From GCA-2687025 sp964473525 (GTDB taxonomy: Bacteria; Poribacteria; WGA-4E; GCA-2687025): a DNA stretch of 64,000 nucleotides. Location of the stretch: the NCBI GenBank assembly GCA_964473525.1, contig CAYYPK010000035.1:1-64000 (forward strand), written 5' to 3'. The notes below the pieces were generated by a model. It searched no databases, had not been told where the DNA came from, and saw nothing but the letters and a program-made list of their open reading frames with translations. Position numbers and translations under genes: made by a program. Every line of letters begins with the position of its first letter. Within the stretch, counting starts at the first letter, position 1. Below, piece after piece: positions 1 to 9,082 of the stretch.

Positions 1-393
1 ACGGCGGGCGCCTACGGTGGCGACCTGAGCTACGCGCAGGCGGTGAGGGATGTCGTCGTCGCACTCATGATCGAGAAGGGCGGCGCCGTCGAGGAGCTCG
101 ACGATATCCTGTCCATCCCGGGGCTCGACATGATTCAGTGGGGGCCGTCGGACTACGGCATGAACACCGGAAAAGCGGGCACGCCAGGAGTCGAGGAAGC
201 GCGCGTGCACGTGTACAAGACCGCGCTCGCCTCGGACGTCATCCCGCGCGCGGAGATCAACACCGCGGACGACGCCAAGCGCTGGTTGGACATGGGTGTC
301 CGACACTTCTGCATGGCGCCCGAGACGTCCATCCTGCGGCAGTGGTGGAACTCCAACGGCGACGAGATGCGCCAGGCGCTCGAAGGCGAGTAG
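1..393 (+). CDS. HpcH/HpaI-type aldolase, C-terminal fragment
   Basis: The frame is open from base 1, so the N-terminus lies outside the window and 130 codons plus the stop are visible. The fragment resembles the C-terminal half of the HpcH/HpaI aldolase / citrate-lyase beta-like family, which cleaves or forms 2-keto-3-deoxy-type acids in a TIM barrel with a divalent metal. Supporting stretches are MIEKGGAVEELDDI followed by IPGLDMIQWGPSDYG, the strand that carries the active-site glycine-rich loop, and a C-terminal helix with DMGVRHFCMA. The metal ligands and catalytic Arg/His would be in the missing half. It faces the minus-strand ankyrin block convergently. The family call is reasonably safe; the substrate is unknown. 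Confidence 0.8.
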   Translation, partial: TAGAYGGDLSYAQAVRDVVVALMIEKGGAVEELDDILSIPGLDMIQWGPSDYGMNTGKAGTPGVEEARVHVYKTALASDVIPRAEINTADDAKRWLDMGVRHFCMAPETSILRQWWNSNGDEMRQALEGE

Positions 394-402
394 GCGGCCG
401 GC

Positions 403-1011
403 CTAATACAGGCCCCATTCGGACATCGCCGGAGACACCCCCAGCATGGCGGTCGTCTCCGGCGCCAGCGTGTCCGGCACGAGACCATACGCCGTCAGCC
501 GGAGATGTCCCTCCAGCACGACGGGTGGGGCATCCGCGGCCGTAGCGACCAGGATGAGTTCCGGGAATGTGACTCCCTGCCGCAGTGATGCGGCGGCGTC
601 GAGGAAGCCCTGGTTGGACTCGCCGAAGACCGTCCGTCCCGCGCGAATCGTGGCGGCCGCGTCGGTGGGCCGCCGTGATCCCGCGGACAGCTTGATCCAG
701 TAGTCGTAGTCGATGTACCGGACGCTGAGCACCTGGCGGGGCTTGAGCCCGACGCGTGACCACGAGACATCGCGCGGGAATCCGTCGAAGAGTCCGCTAC
801 GCGGGTCGTATTCGCGGGTAGCCGTGAGCAGCGCGCGTCGGGCGCAGTTCTCGTCTGAGGCCGTCGTGTCAGGGGTCGTAACGACCTGGGCGGCGATCCC
901 CGTTCGCGCCATCGCCTCCCGCAGGGGCGGCCCGTGCCTCTCTGACGCTAGCTCCGCGCGCAGGTAGCACGCGATGACCTCGTCCTCGGTGATGTCCTTG
1001 ATGTGGCGCAA
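403..1011 (-). CDS. conserved hypothetical protein, 202 aa
   Basis: I do not recognise a named family. The start is TTG at 1011, chosen because an AGGGA-type ribosome site sits seven bases upstream and the N-terminus MRHIKDITEDEVIACYLRAEL reads like a genuine start. The product is soluble, with no signal peptide or membrane segment, and has an aromatic central stretch (RYIDYDYWIKLSAGSR). It begins about 50 bases after the stop of the ankyrin gene 1061-2725 on the same strand, so it may be the last gene of that operon. The base composition is like its neighbours. No function is proposed. Confidence 0.6.
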   Translation of the reverse strand: MRHIKDITEDEVIACYLRAELASERHGPPLREAMARTGIAAQVVTTPDTTASDENCARRALLTATREYDPRSGLFDGFPRDVSWSRVGLKPRQVLSVRYIDYDYWIKLSAGSRRPTDAAATIRAGRTVFGESNQGFLDAAASLRQGVTFPELILVATAADAPPVVLEGHLRLTAYGLVPDTLAPETTAMLGVSPAMSEWGLY

Positions 1012-1060
1012 GAGGGTGTCCCTGGCATGTTGCGGCGTCGCGACAGCGTGTGCCGCCAGC

Positions 1061-2725
1061 TTACTCGACCGCGCCGCGTTCGCGCAGCGCCTCCACCACC
1101 GCCTCGTGACCTGCCTCGACTGCCCAGGCGAGCGGCCTCGCCCACGCGTCCGCTGGCGCGTTCGGGTCCGCGCCCCGGTCCAACAGGAACTTCGCCATCT
1201 CGGTGTGTCCTTGTTTGGCCGCCTCCACTAGCGGGGTGCTGCGGTACTCCGCCTCGACCGCGTTGATGTCGGCGCCGTGGTCGAGTAGGCGCGCCGCCGC
1301 GTCGACGTCGCCGTTCTGCGCGCAGAAGTGGAGCCACGTCTTGCCGAACCAGTCGCCGAGATTCGGCGATACGCCGTGAGAGAACAGAATGTCGAGGTAC
1401 TCGCGTGACTTCGGATACCACGCTCCGACGATCGGCAGCAGGCTGAGCGCCTCTGGACGCTCTGTCAGTAGGCGTCTCAGCAGGTCAGGATCCCCAGCGC
1501 CGAACACGGAACTGGCGAACTGCTCATCGGCGACTCGCTCGTCGCCTGAGACGATGGCGTCGTGTAGCTCCTCCGCCGTCATGTCGTAGGGAGGGGTGAC
1601 GGCGCCGGCCTCGCGCAGGGCTGCGACGACCTGCGTTGGCCCGGGCCCTTGTCGATCTCCAGCAGTGGCGATATGCGTGCACGTGCCGGAGGAGTCTACA
1701 TGGCAATTCGGATCGGCGCCGTGGGCAAGCAGCAGGCGCACCATGGGCGAATCCGTCCGGCTCGACGCCTCGTGAAGGGCGCGTCCCCTAGGGGCAAGGG
1801 CTTCTGGAGCGTTCGGGTCCGCGCCTAGCGCGAGCAGCTTCTCCGCGATGTCAAGCTGCTTGGAGCCCGCCGCGTAGTACAGGTAGCTCTGGCGGGAGGT
1901 GTCGAGCTGTCGCGCCAGCGCTGGGCGCGCCTCGAGCAGTTCCTGCACGCGCGTCTCGTCGCCCCTCATGATAGCGATGGACAGGTTGTAGTCGGCGCCC
2001 GCCGCCAGCAGGGCCTCGACCGTTGGCCATGGATCCCTCGTGACGCCGTTGGGGAGATCGCGGTGGCGACGATACCAGTAGGCGCCATTCATCGCGAGCA
2101 TCGCAGCTGTCTGACCGTCCGCCCGCGGTCGATCAATGGGGGCGCCGAGCGCCATGATCCGGTCGATAAGTTCCGGCTGGTGGGTCATGCCAACCCAGTG
2201 CAACGCCCCTTGACCCAGCACGTCCGATCCAGCCGCCAACTCAGGTCGTCGCCGCAGCATGTCAATGATCGCGTCTCCGTCCCTGTCCCGGATGGCCTGA
2301 GCAACGGGCTCGAAGTCGCGCGAGTAGCCGTAGCGATCGGCTAGCGTCGATTCCAGGACGCGTAGCGTGTCGTCGTATCCCCTGCGCTCTGCCTCGACAA
2401 CGAGCTTCTGCCACGAGTTGTACTGATAGCGCGAGCGTCCAGGCTCGGCGCCGTTGTTGAGCAGAAGCTGCACGATCTCGGTCTGCCCCTCGCGGACGGC
2501 GAAGTGTATGGGAAACTGGTACCAATACTGAGCGTTGACCAACGCCGCATCGGTCGCGACGAGCCGGCGCGCCTCCGCAGCGTCGCCGCTGGCGGATGCC
2601 CTCATCAGCTCCCACGCGGCGTTCCCGTCGACACGGTCGACGCCGTATTGGTAGTGGTCGCTCCTCATAGTCCGCGGTTGCGTCAGCCGCGCGATTCGCG
2701 CGGCGTGAGCGGAATCGTTCGCCAT
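1061..2725 (-). CDS. ankyrin-repeat protein, sigma-less paralogue of the next gene
   Basis: A 554-aa soluble protein built almost entirely of ankyrin repeats, recognisable as recurring LLLxxGADPN / HxAxxxG patterns along its length. It aligns from end to end with the ankyrin part of the upstream gene (2929-5166): both share NAQYWYQFP, DVLGQ-ALHW, the IDRPRADGQT segment and NLGDWFGKTWLHF. It lacks the N-terminal sigma-70 domain. Start ATG 2725 has GGGGGA nine bases upstream. The frame is open a further 18 codons to a GTG at 2779, and that extra stretch (VKRRTRLSRQALGG) is weakly like the sigma region 4.2 helix of the neighbour (VKYRLHSARKKLREG). This suggests a tandem duplication whose sigma part was lost. 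Ankyrin repeats normally bind proteins; the partner is unknown. Confidence 0.85.
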   Translation of the reverse strand: MANDSAHAARIARLTQPRTMRSDHYQYGVDRVDGNAAWELMRASASGDAAEARRLVATDAALVNAQYWYQFPIHFAVREGQTEIVQLLLNNGAEPGRSRYQYNSWQKLVVEAERRGYDDTLRVLESTLADRYGYSRDFEPVAQAIRDRDGDAIIDMLRRRPELAAGSDVLGQGALHWVGMTHQPELIDRIMALGAPIDRPRADGQTAAMLAMNGAYWYRRHRDLPNGVTRDPWPTVEALLAAGADYNLSIAIMRGDETRVQELLEARPALARQLDTSRQSYLYYAAGSKQLDIAEKLLALGADPNAPEALAPRGRALHEASSRTDSPMVRLLLAHGADPNCHVDSSGTCTHIATAGDRQGPGPTQVVAALREAGAVTPPYDMTAEELHDAIVSGDERVADEQFASSVFGAGDPDLLRRLLTERPEALSLLPIVGAWYPKSREYLDILFSHGVSPNLGDWFGKTWLHFCAQNGDVDAAARLLDHGADINAVEAEYRSTPLVEAAKQGHTEMAKFLLDRGADPNAPADAWARPLAWAVEAGHEAVVEALRERGAVE

Positions 2726-2928
2726 GCCCAACCGTCCCCCTAGAGCTTGCCTCGATAGGCGCGTCCGACGCTTCACCACGCCAGGTTGTACGTCGCGCGC
2801 AGCCGGCGGTTGCGACTGAAGCGGTCGCGGATCCCGCAGCTCGGCATAGGGCCCGTTAAGGCCACGGCGTCGTCGAGACGCTGCGTGGCCCGGCGTCGGC
2901 GGCCAGCGTCAGGCGAGTTGACCGCTCG

Positions 2929-5166
2929 CTACGCCGCCGTAGCGTCGCGTAACAGCGCGGCCACCTCGTCGTGGCCGCCTTCCAGCGCCCACGCCAGCGG
3001 GCGGGCCCAATCCTCGTCGGGAAGGTCGGGTCGCGCGCCTCTGTCGAGAAGCAGTCGCGTCACGTCAACATGGCCCTGCTTCGCTGCCTCCGCTAGCGGT
3101 GTCCTGCGGTGTTCCGCCTCGAGGGCGTTGACATCAGCGCCGGCGTCGACCAGCAGCTCGGCCAACTCGACGTCCCCGTTCTCCGCCATGAAGTGCAGCC
3201 AGGTCTTGCCAAACCAGTCGCCGAGGTTGGGGTCTACGCCGTGGTCTAGTAGCGCCTGTAGGCACTCCGTGGACTTGGGATATCGCGCGCCGTAGACGGG
3301 GAGGAGACCCAGGGCATCGGGGCGCTGCGCAACGATGGCGCGCGCCAGACCCGCATCCGCGCGTTCGCACAGCTCCCGCAGGAGTTGCTCATCAGAGAAG
3401 CGCCCGTCGTCCTCGTCAAGCCACGCCATCAACTCGTCCCTCGTCATGTCGTAAGGCGCCGCCACAGCGCCGAACTTCCGCAGCAGCTTCAGCACCCGCT
3501 CCCGACGGGCGCCTCCTCGCCCGTGCGCGGTGACGATGTGCAGACAGCTCCCGGACGAGTCCACCTCGGCGTTGGGGTCGGCGCCATGTTCGAGGAGGAG
3601 GCGGACCATCTTCGGGTCGCCTTTCCCGCACGCCTCGTGCAGGGCGCGGCCACGCTCTCCCAGCCTCTGGGGCGCGTTCGGGTCGGCGCCGAGCGCGAGG
3701 AACATCTCCGCGATATCCGCGCGCTTCACGCACGCGGCATAGTACAGGTATCCCACCCGCCCCGAGTCCAGTTCCCGCGCCTGGTCGGGGTCCGCCTCGA
3801 GCAACGCCTCTATGCGGTCGGTGTCGCACTTCATGGTGGCAATGGACAGGTTGTACTCGGCGCCGCGTTCCAGGAACCTGTCAACGGTTGGCCACCAGTT
3901 CTTAGAGACGCCCTTGGGCAGGTCTCGATGGCGGCGATAGTGGTAGTCGCCGTTCATCGTGAGCATGGCGGGCGTCTGGCCGTCCGCGCGGGGGCGGTCG
4001 ATCGCGGCGCCACGGTCGAGGAAGTAGTCGATGAGCTTTGGCTGATGCGTGAGACCGGCCCAGTGGAGCGCGCTTTGCCCCAACACGTCCGACGCCTTCG
4101 CCAGACCCGGCCGCTCGGAGACGATTGCCTCGATGGCGGCCAGGTCGCGGTCGCGGATTGCCTGCGCCAGCGGCTCGAAGTCGGGGTCGTACGCGTACCG
4201 CTCGGCTAGCGCGGCCTCGACTACGCGCAGCACGTCGCGGTAGCCTCGCCGTGTCGCCTCCTGCACCAGGCTCTGCCACGACCTGGCCAGATAGCGGGAT
4301 CTCCCGGGGTCGGCTCCGTTGTCCAGTAGGTACTGCGTTACCTCCGCGTGCCCCTCGCGGACGGCGAAGTTCACGGGGAACTGATACCAATACTGCGCGT
4401 TCACGAGCTTCGCGTCCCGCTCGACGTACGCGCGAACGTCGCCGATGTTCCCCGCCGCGCACGCCTTCATAAGTTCCCAGGCGTCCCCTCCATCCACGGG
4501 CTCGACACCGTATTGGTACTGGGTCGTCTTCATGGCCTCCGGCTGCGTCAGACGCGCGACGCGTGCGGCGAAGCCCGAGTCACGAGACGGGGCGTTGTCG
4601 CTTAGTGAATCGCGGACCATGTCCATAAGTCCCTCCCGAAGTTTCTTACGCGCGGAGTGCAGCCGGTACTTCACCGTGCCCAAGGGCACGGCGAGGAAGT
4701 CCGCCACCTCCGCCTGCGTGTAGCCCCCGATGTAGTAGAGCGTCGTCGTCACGCGCTCGCGCTCGGGCAAAAGCCGCACCTCAGCGAGCACGCGCGACCG
4801 CGTCTCCCGCGTCTCCGCGAGATCGTGGGGCGTTGGGCTGTCGGATGGGATGGACCGCGCGTCGTCGAGCGTCGTCGTCAGAACGCGTTTGCCACGTGTG
4901 AGACGGCCGCACGCGCCGACGACGAGTCGTCGCAGCCACGCCGCGAACGCTCCGTGCTCGCGCAGACCGTGCAGCGTGCGCCACGCTTCGACGAAGGCAT
5001 GCTGGGCCGCGTCTTCGGCGAGCTGGAAGTCGCCAAGACGGGTGTACGCATAGCCCACCGCCATGTCCTGCAGGCGCTTGACGATCTCTCCGAACGCCGC
5101 TGCTCGACGCTCCACGGACGCGTCCTCCGCGGCGGCTTCGGTCACGAGGCTTGTCAGGTCACGCAT
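2929..5166 (-). CDS. ECF-type sigma-70 factor fused to C-terminal ankyrin repeats
   Basis: A 745-aa fusion. Residues about 1-90 are sigma region 2 (LAEDAAQHAFVEAWRTLHGL, then FAAWLRRLVVGACGRL) and about 125-185 are region 4 (LPERERVTTTLYYIGGYTQAEVADFL, then PLGTVKYRLHSARKKL, a helix-turn-helix). The remaining roughly 540 residues are ankyrin repeats (LLLEHGADPNAEVD, LLLDRGARPDLPD and others). ECF factors direct RNA polymerase to a small regulon and are usually held by an anti-sigma factor; none is adjacent. The ankyrin array may be a built-in regulator or docking platform, which is inference. Start ATG 5166 was preferred over 5241 because a GGATGGGG site precedes it and the extra N-terminal residues are not sigma-like. 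The sigma-less paralogue follows 203 bases downstream. Confidence 0.88.
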   Translation of the reverse strand: MRDLTSLVTEAAAEDASVERRAAAFGEIVKRLQDMAVGYAYTRLGDFQLAEDAAQHAFVEAWRTLHGLREHGAFAAWLRRLVVGACGRLTRGKRVLTTTLDDARSIPSDSPTPHDLAETRETRSRVLAEVRLLPERERVTTTLYYIGGYTQAEVADFLAVPLGTVKYRLHSARKKLREGLMDMVRDSLSDNAPSRDSGFAARVARLTQPEAMKTTQYQYGVEPVDGGDAWELMKACAAGNIGDVRAYVERDAKLVNAQYWYQFPVNFAVREGHAEVTQYLLDNGADPGRSRYLARSWQSLVQEATRRGYRDVLRVVEAALAERYAYDPDFEPLAQAIRDRDLAAIEAIVSERPGLAKASDVLGQSALHWAGLTHQPKLIDYFLDRGAAIDRPRADGQTPAMLTMNGDYHYRRHRDLPKGVSKNWWPTVDRFLERGAEYNLSIATMKCDTDRIEALLEADPDQARELDSGRVGYLYYAACVKRADIAEMFLALGADPNAPQRLGERGRALHEACGKGDPKMVRLLLEHGADPNAEVDSSGSCLHIVTAHGRGGARRERVLKLLRKFGAVAAPYDMTRDELMAWLDEDDGRFSDEQLLRELCERADAGLARAIVAQRPDALGLLPVYGARYPKSTECLQALLDHGVDPNLGDWFGKTWLHFMAENGDVELAELLVDAGADVNALEAEHRRTPLAEAAKQGHVDVTRLLLDRGARPDLPDEDWARPLAWALEGGHDEVAALLRDATAA

Positions 5167-5244
5167 TGCCACCCCATCCTGCTGTGGGATAGTGCCGACC
5201 AAGGCGGCAGAGGGTTGGGTATATCTGCGCGGGACGGTCACGCG

Positions 5245-5676
5245 TCACGCCGGATACGACGCGTTTCGCTCGGAGGGATCGTCGGAGTAGTACTGCACGA
5301 ACTCGTACTCGAACCCGCCTGCGTCGTGGAAGTACGCCCGCTTGCGGTGGGGGTGCGGCTCCACCGGAATGCCGTCGCGGTACCCGGCTGCTGTCAGCCG
5401 CTCGATGACGCCATCCACATCCTCGACGACGAAGCCGAGGTGGTTGACGCCGTTGTCGCGATACGGCCGCCGGCCGGGGTCGGTCGGGGTCGCCATCTGC
5501 TCGAGAGCGACGTACGTGGCATCCGTCCCGAGATGCAGCCAGAGCTTCTTACCGAGGTCGGTTTCGGTCTCTCCCCGCCCGCGCACCCGGAATTCCGGGA
5601 ACGCCGTCGTGAGGAACGCGATGGCTGCTTCGAGATCGGGAACGGTGATGTTCGCGTGTTCGATGTATGTCGCCAT
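5245..5676 (-). CDS. VOC (glyoxalase/bleomycin-resistance) family protein
   Basis: A 143-aa vicinal-oxygen-chelate protein of usual single-chain length. Two beta-alpha-beta-beta-beta modules are visible: IEHANITVPDLEAAIAFL opens the first, and NHLGFVVEDVDGVIERL opens the second. Metal-ligand candidates lie in the usual places: His in IEHANI, Glu in VALEQM, His in NHLGF and Glu in YEFVQ. All four are present, so the protein could be a metal-dependent lyase, isomerase or dioxygenase-like enzyme; the substrate cannot be told. Start ATG 5676 has AAGGAGGCC four bases upstream. It is followed on the same strand by the sigma-ankyrin gene, about 80 bases downstream. Confidence 0.88.
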   Translation of the reverse strand: MATYIEHANITVPDLEAAIAFLTTAFPEFRVRGRGETETDLGKKLWLHLGTDATYVALEQMATPTDPGRRPYRDNGVNHLGFVVEDVDGVIERLTAAGYRDGIPVEPHPHRKRAYFHDAGGFEYEFVQYYSDDPSERNASYPA

Positions 5677-5830
5677 CGACGGCCTCCTTGTCCCAGCGTG
5701 GCGCCTCTTCGCGCAATCCCATTCTACGGCGCCTGGCTACCATGCGGAGCCGCGTCTGCGGTATCGTTGGTGATGCGAGACGCGTCGCGCATCGCGCGGT
5801 AGGGCAACAAGCACGGTTTGGAAGGCACGT

Positions 5831-7201
5831 ATGAAGATCACGTTCATGGGCGCGGGCAGCACGGTATTCGCGAAGAACGTCCTCGGCGACTGCATGTGCG
5901 CCGACCCGTTGCGTGACGCGGAGATCGCCCTTTACGACGTTGGAGCCGACCGTCTCAACGAGTCCAAGCTGATGCTGGACAACCTGAACAAGAACATCAA
6001 CGACGGCCGCGCGACGATCACGCCCTACCACGGCACGGAGAATCGCAAAGATGCCCTCCGCGGCGCCTCGTACGTCGTCAACGCGATACAGGTGGGCGGC
6101 TACGAACCCAGCACGGTCATCGACTTCGAGATACCCAAGAAGTACGGCCTCCGACAGACGATCGCAGACACCCTCGGGATCGGCGGGATTTTCCGGGGAC
6201 TACGCACCATCCCGCCGATGATGGCGTTCGCGAGGGACATGGAGGAAGTCTGCCCCGACGCCTGGTTCCTCAACTACACGAACCCGATGTGCATGGTGAC
6301 CGGGGCTGTGTTGGAGGGGTCCGACATTAGAGCCGTAGGGCTGTGCCACTCCGTGCAGGGCTGCGCGAGCGGCATCCTGCGGCATCTTGGCATGTTCGAC
6401 GATGTCGAGAAGCTGCAGTGGCGCATCGCGGGAATCAACCACCAGGCGTGGCTGCTGGAGGTCACGGATGGCGGGAAAGACCTCTACCCAGAGATCAAGC
6501 GCCGCGCCGCCGCGATGAACGAAGCCGCCCGCAAGCCAGGCGGCAAGAAGCACTACGACATGGTGCGCTACGAGATGATGCGGCACTTCGGCTACTACAT
6601 CACCGAGTCCTCCGAGCATCTGTCGGAGTACCTGCCGTACTGGATCAGCGACCGGCATCCCGAGCTCATTGAGGAGTTCAACATCCCGCTCGATGAGTAC
6701 CCACGCCGCTGCGTGAATCAGATCGCGCACTGGAAGGAACGCAGCCAGGATCTCGTGCACGACGCGAACCTGTCGCACACGCGCACGCACGAATACGGCT
6801 CGTACATCATGGAGGCGATGGAGACGGACACGCCCCTCCAGATCGGCGGGAACGTCCTGAACACGGGTCTCATTACGAACCTGCCGTCCCGCGCCTGCGT
6901 CGAGGTGGCGTGCATGGTGGACCGCAACGGCGTGCAGGGAACGTACGTCGGTGACCTGCCCGAGCAGCTTGCCGCGCTGAATCGCACGAACATCAACCCG
7001 CAGTTGCTGACCGTCGACGCCGCCCTCAACCGAGACCGCGAAGCCGTCTACCACGCCGCGATGCTCGACCCGCACACCGGCGCCGAACTCACGCTGGACG
7101 ACATTCGCAGCCTGTGCGACGACCTCATCGAGGCGCACGGCATGGAGTCCATGTTCAGCGGCGCGGACGACTACACCGTACCTGAGTTCTGGGGCGTCTA
7201 G
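5831..7201 (+). CDS. GH4 NAD-dependent alpha-galactosidase/glucosidase-like glycosidase
   Basis: A 456-aa glycoside hydrolase family 4 enzyme, a normal length for the family. GH4 uses NAD+, a divalent metal and a redox-elimination mechanism. Visible marks are the N-terminal dinucleotide loop (MKITFMGAGSTVFAKNVLGD), NYTNPMCMVT near residue 150, and the metal pair C172 (LCHSVQG) and H204 (GINHQAW). The CHS metal motif and the start resemble the MelA / alpha-galactosidase branch rather than 6-phospho-glycosidases; exact specificity is open. Start ATG 5831 has GGAAGG upstream. The MFS gene follows 72 bases later, so a sugar-use operon is possible. Confidence 0.9.
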   Translation: MKITFMGAGSTVFAKNVLGDCMCADPLRDAEIALYDVGADRLNESKLMLDNLNKNINDGRATITPYHGTENRKDALRGASYVVNAIQVGGYEPSTVIDFEIPKKYGLRQTIADTLGIGGIFRGLRTIPPMMAFARDMEEVCPDAWFLNYTNPMCMVTGAVLEGSDIRAVGLCHSVQGCASGILRHLGMFDDVEKLQWRIAGINHQAWLLEVTDGGKDLYPEIKRRAAAMNEAARKPGGKKHYDMVRYEMMRHFGYYITESSEHLSEYLPYWISDRHPELIEEFNIPLDEYPRRCVNQIAHWKERSQDLVHDANLSHTRTHEYGSYIMEAMETDTPLQIGGNVLNTGLITNLPSRACVEVACMVDRNGVQGTYVGDLPEQLAALNRTNINPQLLTVDAALNRDREAVYHAAMLDPHTGAELTLDDIRSLCDDLIEAHGMESMFSGADDYTVPEFWGV

Positions 7202-7273
7202 GGCCGCGAACGTGGCGCCCTACGCTCCGCGGCCGCCGCGCCCTGGCGGCCGCCACCGTCCATCGGGAGTCCT

Positions 7274-8701
7274 GTGAGACAGCCAAGCGCGGAGGAAGCG
7301 GCCGAAGCCGGCGACACCCACGACGACAGAGCCGCGCGGCGGATCCTCATCAGCCTGATGTTCCCGTCCATGCTGATGCCTCTCACGTCCTCGATGTCGC
7401 GCGTCGCCCTGCCCGTAATCCGCGACCACTTCGCCATCCGAGCCGACGAAACCGCGTGGGTCGCGACCGCCTTCACGCTCGTCTTCACGGTGATAATGCC
7501 CGTCTATGGGCGCTTGAGCGATGGGTTGGGGCCTCGCCGTCTCATCCTGGTCGGGGTCGGGTTGTTCTCGGTTGGGACGGCGACCACGGCTCTCGCGCCC
7601 AACCTGCCTGTTCTCATCGCTGGACGCGCGATCCAGGGCGCCGGAGCCGGAGGGTTCATGCCCCTCGCGATGGCTCTTATATCGAGCATCTTCCCACCCG
7701 AGACGCGCGGCCGGGCGCTCGGCGCGTGGAGCACGGTCGGCCCAACCACCGCATTCGTGGGACCGGTGCTTGCTGGAATCGTCATCGCGGCGTGGGGATG
7801 GCGCGCCGCGTTTGGTCTACCTCTGGCGGCGGGCTTCGTGGCCTTCGTCGTCGTGCGGAGAGCGGTGCCGCGCGGCAGGAATGGCCGCACGGACGCCGTG
7901 CTCGGCGCCTTTGACTGGCAGGGCGCCTTGCTTCTCGCCGGGGCATTCGCCTGCTGGCTGTTCTACTTGTCAAGCGAGCCGGTCACGGGCGCCGCCCCAA
8001 TGCGGGACTGGAGACTGCTGGGCGCCGCAGTGACGCTAACCGCCGGCCTCCTGTGGCATCAGTCCCGCCATCCCAACCCACTCATTTCGCTTGCGGCCGT
8101 CCGGGAGAGGACGTTCGGACTTACGTCGTTTTGCGCGGCGAACCGCATGTTCGCCATGGGCGGCATGTCGTTTCTCGTGCCTCTATATCTGACGGATGTC
8201 CACGACCTGCCCGTGACGCGCATCGGCCTCATGGCGATGGTGAACCCCGGCGCGATGGCGCTCATCGTGCGGTTTGGAGGTCGCCTGGCGGATCGGCTGG
8301 GCAGCCGTCTGCCCGTCGCGATCGGTCTGACGGCACAGACCGGCGTGATGGTGGGTTTCTCGCGCCTTCCCGAGTCGGCGTCGTTGTGGTTTACCGCGGG
8401 CCTGCTTGCCGCGCACGGTCTCGGCGCCGGTCTGATGTTGGCGGCGCTCCATCGCATCGCCATGCGCGACATACCGGAACCGCAGATGGGTTCCGCCGCG
8501 GGTCTCTACAGTATGCTGCGGTTCGCTGGCGTGGTCGTCGGCACGGCGCTGGCGGGGATGCTGCTACAGACTCAGTTGGACGGCGGACAGCCTCCGCCGG
8601 TAGCCTATCGCGCGGTGTTTCTGGTGTTCGCCGCCATCTCGCTCGGAGCCATCGCCGCTGCCGTCGGGCTGACGGAGCGGCCGCGCCCAGCGCGAGCGTG
8701 A
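7274..8701 (+). CDS. MFS transporter, DHA2 (EmrB/QacA)-like
   Basis: A 475-aa inner-membrane protein with about 13-14 predicted hydrophobic helices, typical of drug:H+ antiporter-2 exporters. Family marks include the loop between helices 2 and 3 (YGRLSDGLGPRRLILVG), the antiporter motif C-like GPVLAGIVIAAWGWRAAF, and a second MFS half with RFGGRLADRLGSR. The start is GTG 7274 with GGGAG four bases upstream; it gives a short charged N-tail before the first helix. It follows the GH4 gene, but DHA2 members usually export small molecules, so a sugar-uptake role is not assumed. Confidence 0.88.
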   Translation: MRQPSAEEAAEAGDTHDDRAARRILISLMFPSMLMPLTSSMSRVALPVIRDHFAIRADETAWVATAFTLVFTVIMPVYGRLSDGLGPRRLILVGVGLFSVGTATTALAPNLPVLIAGRAIQGAGAGGFMPLAMALISSIFPPETRGRALGAWSTVGPTTAFVGPVLAGIVIAAWGWRAAFGLPLAAGFVAFVVVRRAVPRGRNGRTDAVLGAFDWQGALLLAGAFACWLFYLSSEPVTGAAPMRDWRLLGAAVTLTAGLLWHQSRHPNPLISLAAVRERTFGLTSFCAANRMFAMGGMSFLVPLYLTDVHDLPVTRIGLMAMVNPGAMALIVRFGGRLADRLGSRLPVAIGLTAQTGVMVGFSRLPESASLWFTAGLLAAHGLGAGLMLAALHRIAMRDIPEPQMGSAAGLYSMLRFAGVVVGTALAGMLLQTQLDGGQPPPVAYRAVFLVFAAISLGAIAAAVGLTERPRPARA

Positions 8702-8720
8702 GAGACTTGCTAGGGCGGCC

Positions 8721-8739
8721 GCGTAGCCGTAGTCTACGC
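8721..8739. repeat. inverted repeat upstream of the small membrane gene
   Basis: Perfect 6-bp arms GCGTAG and CTACGC flank a 7-base spacer in the 54-base gap between the MFS gene and the 8756 gene, ending about 16 bases before that start codon. It could be an operator or a weak hairpin; no T-run follows. Confidence 0.35.
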
Positions 8740-8755
8740 AGCCGGAGGAGCCGCA

Positions 8756-9082
8756 ATGAGAAAGGGTTGGGTGGTGGTCGTCGCCATCGCCGCGCTCGGG
8801 TCGCTGGCATACCTGCCAACACATCTGCCGCTGCAATCGCTGCCTGGGGTCTTCCGCTGGCTGGCGATCGCGTCGCTGTGCTGGGCGCCGGTGGCCATTG
8901 TGAGAGCGCTCCTCGACCACCATCACGACGCGACGGATACCGACGCTATCGAAGAGATGCAGCGCGAGTTAGTCGCCTTGCGCTCTGACATAGAGGCGCG
9001 GTTCGCGGACGTCACGCTCGCTATCGATGATCTGGCGCCAAGAACACTGACCGCGGATCACCTGGACGAAGACCGGGGATGA
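8756..9082 (+). CDS. small membrane protein with C-terminal coiled coil
   Basis: A 108-aa protein I do not recognise. Residues about 4-24 and 33-52 are hydrophobic segments, followed by a His/Asp-rich link (LLDHHHDATDTD) and a heptad-like amphipathic helix (EEMQRELVALRSDIEARF), suggesting a membrane-anchored coiled coil facing the cytoplasm. Start ATG 8756 has a strong GGAGGAG site. Its stop overlaps the next gene's ATG in an ATGA tetranucleotide, which implies translational coupling to the beta-helix protein. Confidence 0.7.
   Translation: MRKGWVVVVAIAALGSLAYLPTHLPLQSLPGVFRWLAIASLCWAPVAIVRALLDHHHDATDTDAIEEMQRELVALRSDIEARFADVTLAIDDLAPRTLTADHLDEDRG

Noticed and set aside
2773..2925. A short minus-strand stretch ending RLRATYNLAW before a stop, reminiscent of an outer-membrane protein's last strand; in another frame the same DNA resembles a remnant of sigma region 4.2.
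   Set aside because: Both readings are too short to decide, and they overlap; no upstream gene body is present.
4657..5802. A 381-codon plus-strand frame overlapping the sigma-ankyrin gene.
   Set aside because: It is antisense to a gene with clear domains, has no family pattern and no ribosome site; long antisense frames are normal in GC-rich DNA.
6200..7138. A 312-codon minus-strand frame inside the GH4 gene.
   Set aside because: The plus strand has a clear GH4 enzyme there; the antisense frame is a shadow.
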